From Microbacterium oleivorans (GTDB lineage: Bacteria; Actinomycetota; Actinomycetes; Actinomycetales; Microbacteriaceae), in the NCBI RefSeq assembly GCF_001691565.1, contig NZ_MAYO01000002.1, positions 387,376 through 451,375 of the forward strand: a DNA stretch of 64,000 nt, written 5' to 3'. The first letter of the stretch is position 1. Each line of letters opens with the position of its first letter. Position numbers and translations under genes: made by a program. The notes beneath the pieces are model-generated. The model ran no database searches, was not told where the DNA came from, and saw nothing but the letters and a program-made list of their open reading frames with translations. Positions 31,228-39,694 of the stretch are shown piece by piece.

Positions 31228-31644
31228 TCAGCTCCGGCCCGCGAGCCGGCTCCGCACCTCTTCTCTCAGACGTCCGAGCCGCCACCCCGCGACCGGCTCG
31301 AATGCCTTCGACATCAGCCGGAGGACGAGCCCCGTGTGCACGAACTCGTGCCGCACACGCGTGCGCCCGTCCGGCAGGGGATCCAGCGCCCAGACGCCGT
31401 GTTCCGAGACACCCGGACCCTGCATCCGATACGTGATCAGCGCGTCACTGATCGTCTCGTACCGGATGGTCGCGGGCACCACGCCGCGGATCCGGCTGCG
31501 ATACCGGCGCCCGGGCTGCGCCCGACCGGTTTCGGTTACGCGACCGAGCGCCGGGTTCCACTCGGCGAGGGCGCCGAGGTCGGTGAGGATGCCGGCGAGC
31601 GAACCCGGCGGGGCATCGATCGTGAGGGTCGAGCTGTACATCAT
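31228..31644 (-). CDS. SRPBCC-family protein
   Basis: Encodes 138 residues. LTIDAPPGSLAGILTDLGALAEWNPAL, GVVPATIRYE and ALDPLPDGRTRVRHEFVHTG follow the polyketide-cyclase/START-like helix-grip fold that binds hydrophobic ligands. It overlaps the upstream gene by ATGA and ends the ribB operon. Its ligand is unknown. A second ATG three bases in is equally possible. Confidence 0.75.
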   Translation of the reverse strand: MMYSSTLTIDAPPGSLAGILTDLGALAEWNPALGRVTETGRAQPGRRYRSRIRGVVPATIRYETISDALITYRMQGPGVSEHGVWALDPLPDGRTRVRHEFVHTGLVLRLMSKAFEPVAGWRLGRLREEVRSRLAGRS

Positions 31645-32186
31645 GCGGTCCTCCAGGTGATGTCGTCGGTGCTGCGGAGGTAGGCGAGGTACTCCGTGAG
31701 CTCGCGTTCCAACCGGGCGCGCGTGACCCCGGCCGAGAGGAGCGCGAAACTCACCTTCCCCGCCGAGAACGGCTCGTCGCCCTCGAGCACCACCGGCGGG
31801 CGGAGGAGGGCGGGAAGTGCGGCGAAGCGCTCCCGCTGCGTGCGCAGAAACGCCTCGCCGCGCGCGCGGATGACATCGGGCAGCCAGTCGAAGTGGGGGA
31901 GTGACAGCTCGACGATCTCCCCCTCGGCGACCGTGCCGTCCGCCGCCGGGACTTCGTCGCCCAGCGCGTACGTCGTGATCGGCTGCGCATCGGTGAGCAC
32001 GAGCACGCAGCCGCCACCCCCCAGGTGCTGATCGACGGCAGCGCGTTCCTCCGTGTTCGGCCAGCTCTCCGCGAGGAGCCACCGATCGCCCTGTCCGCGC
32101 GACCAGCGGATGCGCGAGTCGTCGTCGAACACGATCGCGAGATCCTCGATGACGGTCAGCGGTCCCGCGCGGAGCGTCCCGATCAT
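31641..32186 (-). CDS. Hypothetical protein, 181 aa
   Basis: A soluble protein without signal or membrane helices. It is strand-rich in the first half (LTVIEDLAIVFDDDSRIRWS, DRWLLAESWPNTEE) and helical in the second. It is embedded in an operon by four-base overlaps at both ends (acyltransferase upstream, SRPBCC downstream). I do not recognise it. Confidence 0.6.
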   Translation of the reverse strand: MIGTLRAGPLTVIEDLAIVFDDDSRIRWSRGQGDRWLLAESWPNTEERAAVDQHLGGGGCVLVLTDAQPITTYALGDEVPAADGTVAEGEIVELSLPHFDWLPDVIRARGEAFLRTQRERFAALPALLRPPVVLEGDEPFSAGKVSFALLSAGVTRARLERELTEYLAYLRSTDDITWRTA

Positions 32187-33442
32187 GCCCCCACCTCCGC
32201 CGTCGGCTCGAGCGCCTCGAGCTGCCGACGCGCTCGGTCGACGCGCGCCTCACCGCGGCTCCCCGCGCGTACCGGTGCGCGCGCGATCAGCTCGAGGTTC
32301 GCCCGCGCTTCGTCGATGCGCCCCTCGGCTAGGTACAGCTCGGCCAGACCCGCCAGCGCCCGCGTGTCACCGCGGTCCGCATTCCTCGCGCTGACGACGA
32401 AGGCGGCCTCCGCCCGTGCCCGCCCGCCACCGAGAGCGGACGGCATCGCGAGGCACCACCTCCCCAGCAGGTAGTTCGCGACGGCATGCTCCGGATCCCG
32501 CGCGAGCACGCGATCCAGTCGCGACCGCATCCGCACCGCGGGCAGGACCCGCAGCGGACCCGGCAGGTTCGAGATCGCTAAGCCTCGCAGCCTGATCCGC
32601 TGCGTCTCGAGGTGCACCGGGTGCCGTTCCATCCGCTGCAGGAGCGACACCACGAACCCGAGCCTCCGGCGGTCGGATGCCGCCAGTCGCCCGTCCGCGC
32701 TCAGCGCCGCCGTGATGAGTTCATCGAGGGCGTTCGCGGCACCGACCACGAGTTCGGGACTCTCGGCATCCCGGGCATTCTTCGCGGCGGCCTCGAGCTG
32801 GGCGACGATGGCCGCCCGGGTCGAGAGGGCCAGTTCGCTCGCTGCCCGCTGCTTGCCCGCGGTCAGATCGGGCAGGATCGGTTCGCCGATGACGAGGTGC
32901 ACGCGCCCGTCATCCCGAAACCGCCGGCTGCCCTTGGGGAGGACCGTCTCGGTGCCGACCATCGCGACGGGGATGACCGGCGTCCCCTCCGACAGGGCGA
33001 AGCGGAACGCCCCCGCCTGGAACGGCAGCATCTCGTCGGTCGCGTTCCGGGTGCCTTCGGGGTAGACGCAGAGCACCTCGCCTGCCGCGAACACCCGCTG
33101 CACGGCTCTCAGCGTCTCCGGGCTCGGGCGATCTCGATCGACCGGGATGCCGTACCACGCCCGCGTCCAGAGCCGTGAGACGTAGGCGTCGAAGCTCTCC
33201 TTCTTCGTCAGGAACCAGACGGGGCGACCGACGGTCGCATTCACGAGCAGTTCCATCACGAAGTGGTCGAAGTAGCTGCGGGGGTTGGGGGCCAGCACGA
33301 ACGGCCCCGACGTCGGCAGATGCTGCAGGCCGTCGATGGTGACGAGATGGCGTCGAAGGCGCCGCCGGACGATCGCGCCGGTCAGCCGGCGGACGGTGAC
33401 CTCCCCGCGCACGTCAACGCGCTCCCGCGAGGAAGTGTTCAC
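32183..33442 (-). CDS. PlsC-like acyltransferase fused to a helical repeat domain; catalytic His replaced
   Basis: Encodes 419 residues from a GTG, overlapping ribB by 29 bases. Residues about 40-200 follow the 1-acylglycerol-3-phosphate acyltransferase fold: LAPNPRSYFDH, EVLCVYPEGTRNATDEMLPF, GAFRFALSEGTPVIPVAMVG. The catalytic NHx4D motif reads N53-P54-R-S-Y-F-D59, so the essential His is a Pro here, and normal acyl transfer is doubtful. Residues about 290-400 look like tetratricopeptide-type helices (VANYLLGRWCLAMP, ALAGLAELYLAEGRIDEARANLE). It may be a pseudoenzyme or act in a non-canonical way. Confidence 0.7.
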   Translation of the reverse strand: MNTSSRERVDVRGEVTVRRLTGAIVRRRLRRHLVTIDGLQHLPTSGPFVLAPNPRSYFDHFVMELLVNATVGRPVWFLTKKESFDAYVSRLWTRAWYGIPVDRDRPSPETLRAVQRVFAAGEVLCVYPEGTRNATDEMLPFQAGAFRFALSEGTPVIPVAMVGTETVLPKGSRRFRDDGRVHLVIGEPILPDLTAGKQRAASELALSTRAAIVAQLEAAAKNARDAESPELVVGAANALDELITAALSADGRLAASDRRRLGFVVSLLQRMERHPVHLETQRIRLRGLAISNLPGPLRVLPAVRMRSRLDRVLARDPEHAVANYLLGRWCLAMPSALGGGRARAEAAFVVSARNADRGDTRALAGLAELYLAEGRIDEARANLELIARAPVRAGSRGEARVDRARRQLEALEPTAEVGA

Positions 33443-34061
33443 GCAGGAGTTCGATGCTCGTCATCAGCAGCCCGTGCTCGTCGGCGAAGCGGCGCAGCGA
33501 GTCGCGACGGAGCATCTCGCCGTCGTCGCCGATGATCTCCACGATCACCCCGGAGGGCGTGCAGCCGGCGGCGCGCGCGATGTCGACGGATGCCTCGGTG
33601 TGGCCGGTCCGCTCGATGACACCGCCGTCGCGGGCGATCAGCGGGAAGACGTGACCGGGGCGCTGCAGGTCGCCCGCGGCACCCGTCATGGCGACCTGGA
33701 TGGTCCTGGCGCGCTCGGCGGCGGAGATCCCCGTGGTGACGCCGAGCGCACGCGTGGCGTCGATCGAGACGGTGAACGCCGTCCCCATGTGGTCTTCGTT
33801 GAAGGTCACCATCGGCGGCAACTCCAGTTGCAGAGCCCGCTCGCGGGTGAGCGACAGGCAGACCAGCCCGCGCCCGTGCGTGATCATGAAGTTGATCACC
33901 TGTGGCGTGGCGTGATCCGCCGCGACGACCAGGTCGCCCTCGTTCTCGCGATCCTCGTCATCGACGATGACGACCATCTCCCCCCGTCGGATCGCTTCGA
34001 TAGCGTCGACCGCCGCATCCAACAGCGTCGACCCGACGATCGCATCGATTTCCATAGTCAT
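33414..34061 (-). CDS. ribB: 3,4-dihydroxy-2-butanone-4-phosphate synthase
   Basis: Encodes 215 residues from the ATG at 34061 after GGGGG; this length matches stand-alone RibB. Signature segments are VVIVDDEDRENEGDLVVAA (acidic metal loop), FMITHGRGLVCLSL, FTVSIDATRALGVTTGISA, RPGHVFPLIARDGGVIERTGHTEAS and AGCTPSGVIVEI. It makes the four-carbon precursor of riboflavin from ribulose 5-phosphate. No GTP cyclohydrolase II domain is fused and no other rib genes are near. No FMN riboswitch is seen upstream; instead a repeated element shared with the divergent MMPL exporter lies there. Confidence 0.9.
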   Translation of the reverse strand: MTMEIDAIVGSTLLDAAVDAIEAIRRGEMVVIVDDEDRENEGDLVVAADHATPQVINFMITHGRGLVCLSLTRERALQLELPPMVTFNEDHMGTAFTVSIDATRALGVTTGISAAERARTIQVAMTGAAGDLQRPGHVFPLIARDGGVIERTGHTEASVDIARAAGCTPSGVIVEIIGDDGEMLRRDSLRRFADEHGLLMTSIELLREHFLAGAR

Positions 34062-34130
34062 GACTGCCCCCAGTTCTGCCGCCCAGACGGCGTTCGTGAC
34101 CGATGTCGGCGACGGTTGTCGTCGCATGAA

Positions 34131-34251
34131 TGTCACAACACGTGACGCTAGGGATACACGTGTGCCCCGTCAATGAATGAGGCGTCAGAAGTCACCGATG
34201 TTCACGACCGGGCAATGTCGTGTATACATGTTACAACACGTATGACGTAAC
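34131..34251. promoter_or_regulatory. Divergent ribB / MMPL control region with repeated element
   Basis: The 13-base sequence TGT(C/T)ACAACACGT occurs twice in the same orientation, at 34131-34143 and 34229-34241. The first copy forms GTCAC-AACAC-GTGAC, the second GTTAC with GTAAC after 12 bases. Palindromes ACACGTGT (34156-34163) and TGTATACA lie between. TATACA at 34222-34227 could be the exporter's -10 box. The likely ligand is the MarR regulator encoded after the exporter. The region is clearly more AT-rich than the neighbours. Confidence 0.55.
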
Positions 34252-34269
34252 ACCTAACTGGGGGAAGCC

Positions 34270-36462
34270 ATGCATCGATTGACCGCCGTATCCATCCGAC
34301 ACCCCCGTGTCGTCCTCGCCGTGTGGGCGACGCTCTTCATCGCCGGCGCGCTGCTCGCCCTTCGGCTGGACGGTGCGCTGAGCGGCGGGGGGTTCACCAA
34401 TCCACGAGCCGACGCCCTGCAGGCGCAGGCCGTCCTCGAGGAGAAGTTCGATGAAGCCCCCAACCAGCTCGTGATCGTCCTCTCCGCGGCCGACCCCGTC
34501 ACCGAAGCCGCGATCGATGAGGCGGCCGACCTCGCCCGTGAGGCCGGGGCCGACCGGGTCACCCTGCCGTCGGAGCAGGCGGACCTGGCCTCCGACGACG
34601 GGCGAACGGTCGCCGTCGTGGCGGGGTTCACAGCGGACAGCACGACGGTGCAGAACCTCGTGCCCGAACTCCAGGCATCCCTCGACGAACAGGGCATCGC
34701 CGCCGACGCCTACGTGACCGGCCAGCCTGCCCTCGACTACCAGCTCAACGCGCACTCGAAGGCGGATGCGATTCGCGCCGAACTGATCGGCTTCCCGATC
34801 CTCATCGTCGTCCTGCTTCTCGTGTTCGGATCCGTCGTCGCGACCATCCTGCCCCTGCTTGTCGCCGGATCGGCTCTGATGATCTCGATGGGCATCGGCA
34901 CCCTCGCGACCGGGGTCACCGAGATCTCCAACCTCTACACGAACATCGTCTCGATGATCGGGTTGGCCGTCGCCGTCGACTACTCGCTGTTCATCATCAA
35001 ACGCTTTCGCGAGGAGCTCGCGGCCGGAAGATCAACGACCGAAGCGATCCACGTGACGATGGCGACCGCGGGCCACTCCGTACTCTTCAGCGGGTTCGCG
35101 GTCGCCCCCGCCCTGTCGGCGCTCTTCGTACCGCAGGTCATGGCGCTCACCAGCATCGCCCTCGGCGGCATCGTCGTCGCGCTCGTCGCGCTCGCCGTGA
35201 CCATGCTCGTTCTGCCCGCAGGTCTCGCCCTGCTCGGCGCACGGATCGACGCCGGCCGGCTGCCCTTCTCATCGCGGCGGAAGAGACCGGTCTCCGTGGC
35301 GGGCTCGGCTCGCATCCGCCGCCCCGGGCTGGTCGGTCTCGCCGGCGCCGCCGTCATGATCATCGCCGCCCTGCCGATCGCGGGGCTCTCGCTCCAATCG
35401 CCGGTCGCCAGCGCGACGGTGCTTCCCGCGGGCGACCCGGCACGCGCCGGCCTCGAACTGCTCGAGACCGACATCGGGCAGGAAGGCCTCTTCCCGGTGG
35501 ACGTCATCCTCACCTTCCCCGAGGGGACCACGGCCGCCACCGCGCTCGCCGAGACCGGAGAGGCACGGGACTGGCTCGTCGACCATTCCGGTGTCGACGG
35601 GGTGCTCGACGTGACGCAGTTCGCCCCGTCTGGAAGCCCGCTCGCCCAGGCGCTGGGTGACGGCACCGTCCCGGCCGAGGTCGAGCGCCTCTGGAGCTCG
35701 ACCGGCGGCGCCATCGCCACGCGACTTCTCGTCACCACGTCGGAGGGTCCGGACACCGTCGGCACCCACGACCTCGTGAAGAGCATCCGCGCCGACCTCA
35801 CAGGCCGCATCGACGGGGGAGTGGACGTCGCCGTGACCGGTGCCACCGCGCAGGGCGTCGACTTCGACGAGACGATCATCGGCAGCATCCCCGCCATCGC
35901 CGCCATCGTGCTCACGCTGACCTTCATCATGCTCGCGCTCGCCTGGCGATCGATCCTGCTCCCGCTGTTGGCCCTCGTCTTCAACCTGCTCGTCGTCGGG
36001 GCGAGCGTCGGGTTGCTGACCCTCGTCCAGGGAGCGATCAGCGACGTCCCCCTCAACTCCGTGACGCCCATCCTGCTGTTCGCCGTGATGTTCGGTCTGA
36101 GCATGGACTACATGGTGATCATCATGTCCCGCATGAGGGAGCTCTACCGGGACGGGCTGGGCTACGAGCAGGCGGTCCTCCAGGGCGCGGCGCGGACCCG
36201 GGGGATGATCAACAGCGCCGCCGTCATCATGATCGCCGTCTTCCTCTCGTTCATGACGGCGCAGATCAGCATCGTCCGCGAGATCGGGATCGGACTGGCG
36301 ATCGCCGTCGCGCTCGATGCGGTCGTCATCCGGATGCTGGTCATGCCGAGCATCCTCCGGGCCATCGGTCCGCGGGCGTTCGGGCGACGCGCCGAGCCGG
36401 AGCCCGCGGTGGATCCCGACGCGGGCAGGGAAGCACCCGTGCGGGAACCAGCGCTCACCTGA
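34270..36462 (+). CDS. MMPL-family (RND superfamily) transporter
   Basis: Encodes 730 residues. The topology is one helix, a large outer domain (about 45-165), then five or six helices, and this is repeated. Typical segments are VVLAVWATLFIAGALLALRL, IVSMIGLAVAVDYSLFIIKRFREEL and the C-terminal MFGLSMDYMVIIMSRMRE with the membrane Asp/Tyr pair used for proton coupling. Actinobacterial members export lipids or drugs. GGGGAAG precedes the ATG. The MarR regulator downstream and the operator-like repeats upstream suggest inducible expression. Confidence 0.88.
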   Translation: MHRLTAVSIRHPRVVLAVWATLFIAGALLALRLDGALSGGGFTNPRADALQAQAVLEEKFDEAPNQLVIVLSAADPVTEAAIDEAADLAREAGADRVTLPSEQADLASDDGRTVAVVAGFTADSTTVQNLVPELQASLDEQGIAADAYVTGQPALDYQLNAHSKADAIRAELIGFPILIVVLLLVFGSVVATILPLLVAGSALMISMGIGTLATGVTEISNLYTNIVSMIGLAVAVDYSLFIIKRFREELAAGRSTTEAIHVTMATAGHSVLFSGFAVAPALSALFVPQVMALTSIALGGIVVALVALAVTMLVLPAGLALLGARIDAGRLPFSSRRKRPVSVAGSARIRRPGLVGLAGAAVMIIAALPIAGLSLQSPVASATVLPAGDPARAGLELLETDIGQEGLFPVDVILTFPEGTTAATALAETGEARDWLVDHSGVDGVLDVTQFAPSGSPLAQALGDGTVPAEVERLWSSTGGAIATRLLVTTSEGPDTVGTHDLVKSIRADLTGRIDGGVDVAVTGATAQGVDFDETIIGSIPAIAAIVLTLTFIMLALAWRSILLPLLALVFNLLVVGASVGLLTLVQGAISDVPLNSVTPILLFAVMFGLSMDYMVIIMSRMRELYRDGLGYEQAVLQGAARTRGMINSAAVIMIAVFLSFMTAQISIVREIGIGLAIAVALDAVVIRMLVMPSILRAIGPRAFGRRAEPEPAVDPDAGREAPVREPALT

Positions 36463-36470
36463 GCGGGGAT

Positions 36471-36509
36471 GCCGGCCGGTGGACCTCCTCCCCCCGGACG
36501 CCGGCCGGC
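36471..36509 (+). terminator. Hairpin between MMPL and MarR genes
   Basis: GCCGGCCGG at 36471-36479 pairs perfectly with CCGGCCGGC at 36501-36509 across a 21-base pyrimidine-rich loop, right after the MMPL stop. It may attenuate read-through into the MarR gene. There is no T-run. Confidence 0.45.
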
Positions 36510-36574
36510 GTTCCTCACCTGGCACACTGGGTGCAGAGCGACACCCGCGATCGACCCGAACGGCTGGACGAAGC

Positions 36575-37087
36575 ATGACCGACACGGCGCTGACGCCTTC
36601 CGAGGCAGACCCTGCGACCCTCGCTCCCTTCGAGCTGCGCTACCTCGTGCTCGCCGCTCAACGAGAAGGCAACCGCGCTCTCGGCCGCCAGCTGGCGCCG
36701 CTCGGCCTCACCTCGTCGCAGTTCGAGATCATCCTGGTGCTCGACCAGTACGGTCCGGTGTCGCTCAAGGAGCTCGGCGAGCTCATCGTCTGCGAGACAG
36801 GAAGCCCGAGCAGGATCGTCGACACCCTCGTCAAGCGGGGCTACGTCGAGCGCTCGCCCCACGAGAAGGATCGGCGGGCCCTCGAGCTGAAGCTCACCGA
36901 CGCCGGACGTCAGATCGTCCCGCACCTGCGCGAGATCGACCGGGTCATCGACGAGGGTGCGCGTCTGCTGCTCGACCCCGCCGACCTCGCGGGCCTCGCG
37001 ACGGCGCTGCGCATGTACCTCGCGGGAAGCGAGTCCGGCGCCGTGCTCGAGCGCCGATTCCACGGCGCCCCGCTCGCGGAGGACTGA
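36575..37087 (+). CDS. MarR-family transcriptional regulator
   Basis: Encodes 170 residues. SQFEIILVLDQYGPVSLKELGEL, SPSRIVDTLVKRGYVER and the wing PHEKDRRALELKLTDAG are standard MarR elements. Following the MMPL exporter on the same strand, it is the best candidate to bind the repeated elements at 34131-34251 and to control both the exporter and the divergent ribB operon. The ligand is unknown. Confidence 0.85.
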   Translation: MTDTALTPSEADPATLAPFELRYLVLAAQREGNRALGRQLAPLGLTSSQFEIILVLDQYGPVSLKELGELIVCETGSPSRIVDTLVKRGYVERSPHEKDRRALELKLTDAGRQIVPHLREIDRVIDEGARLLLDPADLAGLATALRMYLAGSESGAVLERRFHGAPLAED

Positions 37088-37099
37088 CGGCAGCCTCGG

Positions 37100-37489
37100 T
37101 CAGACGAGCTTCTCGAAGACGAGCGTCGCCTGGATCCGGTCGCCGCCGCCGAAACCCGTGCTGCCCGATGATGCGGTCGTGATCGTATGCAGTCGGTATC
37201 CGAGGGCCGCCTGCGCATTGATCGCCCGCTCGAGCTCCGTGAGGTTCCCCGAGCCGCTGCCGAAGAACTTCTCCTTCAGCACCACCTGCAGCACGACGTA
37301 GCTCATGCCCGCCTGCGCCGGCCGCGGCTGCGCGCCGGACACCGCGTCGGCCTGCGCCTGCGCGATGAAGCCGCCGATCCCGGGTTGCGGGGGAGGAGGC
37401 GGCTGCGTCCGCTCGGTCCAGGCGGTCCCGTCCCACCACCGCATCGTGCCGGAACCGTCGTCGTACCATCCTGCTGCCGTATCGCTCAT
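37100..37489 (-). CDS. DUF2510-DUF4177 protein
   Basis: Encodes 129 residues. The N-terminal GWYDDGSGTMRWWDGTAWTE is a DUF2510 motif. A Pro-rich linker follows, then a DUF4177-like domain (YVVLQVVLKEKFFGSG, LERAINAQAALGYRLHTITT). DUF2510 is an actinobacterial module usually found on membrane-associated proteins; it has no known enzymatic role. It converges with the MarR gene, with 12 bases between the stops. Confidence 0.75.
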   Translation of the reverse strand: MSDTAAGWYDDGSGTMRWWDGTAWTERTQPPPPPQPGIGGFIAQAQADAVSGAQPRPAQAGMSYVVLQVVLKEKFFGSGSGNLTELERAINAQAALGYRLHTITTASSGSTGFGGGDRIQATLVFEKLV

Positions 37490-37530
37490 GCGGTCACCGT
37501 AGCGGGACGGATGCCGCGGGCAGAAGTGCG

Positions 37531-37812
37531 TCAGGCGTTACCGCTGAGCAGCCACATCATGAGGGCGCTCGTCGAGATCAAGCCGGTGACCGCGGCGATC
37601 GATCCGAGCGAACCGCCCACCAACGCCATCACCTTCGACTGGCCGCGCGTGAGGGCGTAGATCCCGAGCCCGAACGCCGTCAGACCGAGGAGCAGACCGA
37701 GCCACGGGACGAGCCCGGTGAGGAACGCGACGATCCCGACGACCAGGGTCGCGACCGCGAGTCGGTTCGACGGTCGCGCAGCGGCGGGCTGACTCATCGG
37801 CGTCTCGGTCAT
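37531..37812 (-). CDS. Small DUF4190-like membrane protein
   Basis: Encodes 93 residues with GAGGGG before the ATG. Two or three hydrophobic helices (about 17-36, 38-55 and 63-88) with Gly/Leu-rich pattern LGLLLGLTAFGLGIYALTRG resemble DUF4190-type proteins. It lies upstream of the DUF2510 gene on the same strand. Confidence 0.65.
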   Translation of the reverse strand: MTETPMSQPAAARPSNRLAVATLVVGIVAFLTGLVPWLGLLLGLTAFGLGIYALTRGQSKVMALVGGSLGSIAAVTGLISTSALMMWLLSGNA

Positions 37813-37854
37813 CTTTCCCCTCTCATCGGGTGGTGCTCACGCTACCTCGAAACG

Positions 37855-38202
37855 ATGGCGGAGGCCCTACTCGCAACGGAGGGTGCGACGACTCGGCTTC
37901 GTCCGCGAGAGCGTGTGGCCCGAGGGGAGTCGTGGGCAGCGGGCGGCGCCTATCTGACCCTCACGACCTCACCGAACCTGTCGACCACCGTGCACGACCG
38001 GCGCGCTCCCGGGGTGAACCGCCTCGCCTTCTCCGGCGGATCTCGCGCCGCCGTCGACGCGATCATGGCCGCTGCCCCCGACTACGGCTGGCGCCCGCTG
38101 TACCAGAAGCGGTACCCGCGCGCCGGCGGACCGGATCACTACGCCGGATGGCTCGAGAACTCCGCGGGGTTCACGGCCGAGGTCGTCGCCGACGCCCCCT
38201 GA
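37855..38202 (+). CDS. Truncated VOC-like protein (possible gene remnant)
   Basis: Residues about 27-115 match the C-terminal two-thirds of a VOC protein: GESWAAGGAYLTLTTSP, HDRRAPGVNRLAFSGGSRA, GWRPLYQKRYPRAGGPDHYA, and a final strand FTAEVVA. The first strand with its metal-site residues should lie upstream, but only 42 bases separate this gene from the divergent membrane-protein gene, and no ribosome site precedes the ATG. Another frame over the same bases reads LGFVRESVWPEGSR, which also fits the expected N-terminal part, so a frameshift is possible. It is probably a decaying gene. Confidence 0.5.
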   Translation: MAEALLATEGATTRLRPRERVARGESWAAGGAYLTLTTSPNLSTTVHDRRAPGVNRLAFSGGSRAAVDAIMAAAPDYGWRPLYQKRYPRAGGPDHYAGWLENSAGFTAEVVADAP

Positions 38203-38237
38203 CGCGATCGCGTCCGCAGCGGTGCCAGGATGGTCCG

Positions 38238-39281
38238 GTGGCCCCTGACGTGAACGCGCTCCAGAACCATCCCGGTGACGTCGAGTACCCCGTCCGGTCC
38301 CGTCGCCGCTACGCGCAGGCCCTCGAAGCCAAGCGCAAGGCCGATCCCGCCGAGATGCGCCGGCGCGCGCTGCCCGTCACCCTGATCGCCGCCCCGTTCG
38401 GCATCGCGGCGTTCATCCTGTCGTTCGTGTGGGAGGTCGACGAGATCATCGTCAGCTTCTTCATGTTCGCCGTCGGCATGGCGGTCGGCCTGATGATCGC
38501 CTCGATCATCCTCGCGAAACGGGATGCCGGTGCTCCCCGCCGTGCACAGCTCGCCTACATCGCGGCATCCGGTCGGCAGGCACTCACCCCGCGGCAGCAG
38601 CAGATCCTCGCGCTCGATGCCGCGAGCGACTTCGCCGTCCGCGGCTGGAACGGCTCGCTCGCCTTCACGCCGACGTTCGCCGAGCTCCCGCAGGAGCTGC
38701 GCGCGAAGCACCAGGACGGCGAGAAGGGCTCGCCGTGGTTCTCGCTGCCCGTCGCACCGCTCAAGCAGTTGCGTGGCGCGCTCGATGAGCAGTTCAAGAT
38801 CGTCACGAAGGCCGATGCCGAGCTCCTCGTCGCCGACACCCTCGTCATGGGGCTCAACTCGCAGCGCTTCGCCGAGGTCGTGCACAGCGACAGCGCCGAG
38901 CACATGATGTCGCGCGTCGCCGCCCTCACCGAGCTGCCCGTCTTCGACATCCAGGACCTCGCCCGCGGCACCGAGGAGCACCCCGCGCGGTTGCTTCTCG
39001 CCGCCGACATCGAGCGCGGCATCGGCGGCATCCGCTACGCCTACGTCGCCGGCTACCTCACCGCCGACGAGACCTGGTCACTGCTCGAGCCGCTCGCCGA
39101 GAAGGCGTTCACCACCTACCGCAGCTGGGACGAGTACTGGCGCGAGGTCCTCATCGCCACCGCGTTCCGCACCGATTCACTGCAGGCCGTGCAGAGTCAG
39201 CGCGACGCACTAGCCGAACTCCGGACGACGCCCTGGCCCGCGGCATCCGTCGCCTGGCCGACGAACGGATCACGCGCATGA
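38238..39281 (+). CDS. DUF1266-containing membrane protein
   Basis: Encodes 347 residues from a GTG at 38238 with AGGA seven bases upstream; the frame is open further back but without a good start. A basic N-terminus (RSRRRYAQALEAKRK) is followed by two helices (about 45-66 and 72-92). The C-terminal part contains LAADIERGIGGIRYAYVAGYLTADETWSLL and YRSWDEYWREVLIATAF, the DUF1266 pattern. Function unknown. The stop overlaps the GNAT gene by ATGA. Confidence 0.7.
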   Translation: MAPDVNALQNHPGDVEYPVRSRRRYAQALEAKRKADPAEMRRRALPVTLIAAPFGIAAFILSFVWEVDEIIVSFFMFAVGMAVGLMIASIILAKRDAGAPRRAQLAYIAASGRQALTPRQQQILALDAASDFAVRGWNGSLAFTPTFAELPQELRAKHQDGEKGSPWFSLPVAPLKQLRGALDEQFKIVTKADAELLVADTLVMGLNSQRFAEVVHSDSAEHMMSRVAALTELPVFDIQDLARGTEEHPARLLLAADIERGIGGIRYAYVAGYLTADETWSLLEPLAEKAFTTYRSWDEYWREVLIATAFRTDSLQAVQSQRDALAELRTTPWPAASVAWPTNGSRA

Positions 39282-39679
39282 GGGTCACGACCGACCTCGC
39301 CGAGATCAACCTCGGCGTCGTCCACCGGTGGCTCTCCGAGGGCGCCTATTGGGCACTCGGACGCAGTCGCGAGACCGTCGAGCGCGCCGCGCAGAACTCG
39401 ATCAACTTCTGCGCCCTCGACGACGACGGCACGCCCCTCGGCTACGCGCGCGTCGTCACCGACTCTGCGACGTTCGCCTGGCTGTGCGACGTGTACGTCG
39501 ATCCGGGAGTGCGCGGCAAGGCCGTCGGCAAGGCGCTCGTCGGTGCCGTCGTCGACACGCTCGAGCCCATGGGGCTGAAGCGCACGCTGCTCGTCACCGC
39601 CGACGCGCACGGACTCTACGAGCAGTTCGGGTTCGAGCTGTACCCGACGCCCGAGCGCCTCATGCAGCGCGGCGGCTGA
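39278..39679 (+). CDS. GNAT-family N-acetyltransferase
   Basis: Encodes 133 residues. The GNAT fold is visible: LGYARVVTDSATFAWLCDVYVDPGVRGKAVGKALV contains the acetyl-CoA loop (R-G-K-A-V-G-K), and LYEQFGFELYP ends it. The substrate amine is unknown. It is translationally coupled to the DUF1266 gene. Confidence 0.85.
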   Translation: MRVTTDLAEINLGVVHRWLSEGAYWALGRSRETVERAAQNSINFCALDDDGTPLGYARVVTDSATFAWLCDVYVDPGVRGKAVGKALVGAVVDTLEPMGLKRTLLVTADAHGLYEQFGFELYPTPERLMQRGG

Positions 39680-39694
39680 CGACGTCAGCCTCAA

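Noticed and set aside
34062-34269. FMN riboswitch upstream of ribB
   Set aside because: The conserved RFN element sequence is not visible; the region holds operator-like repeats instead.
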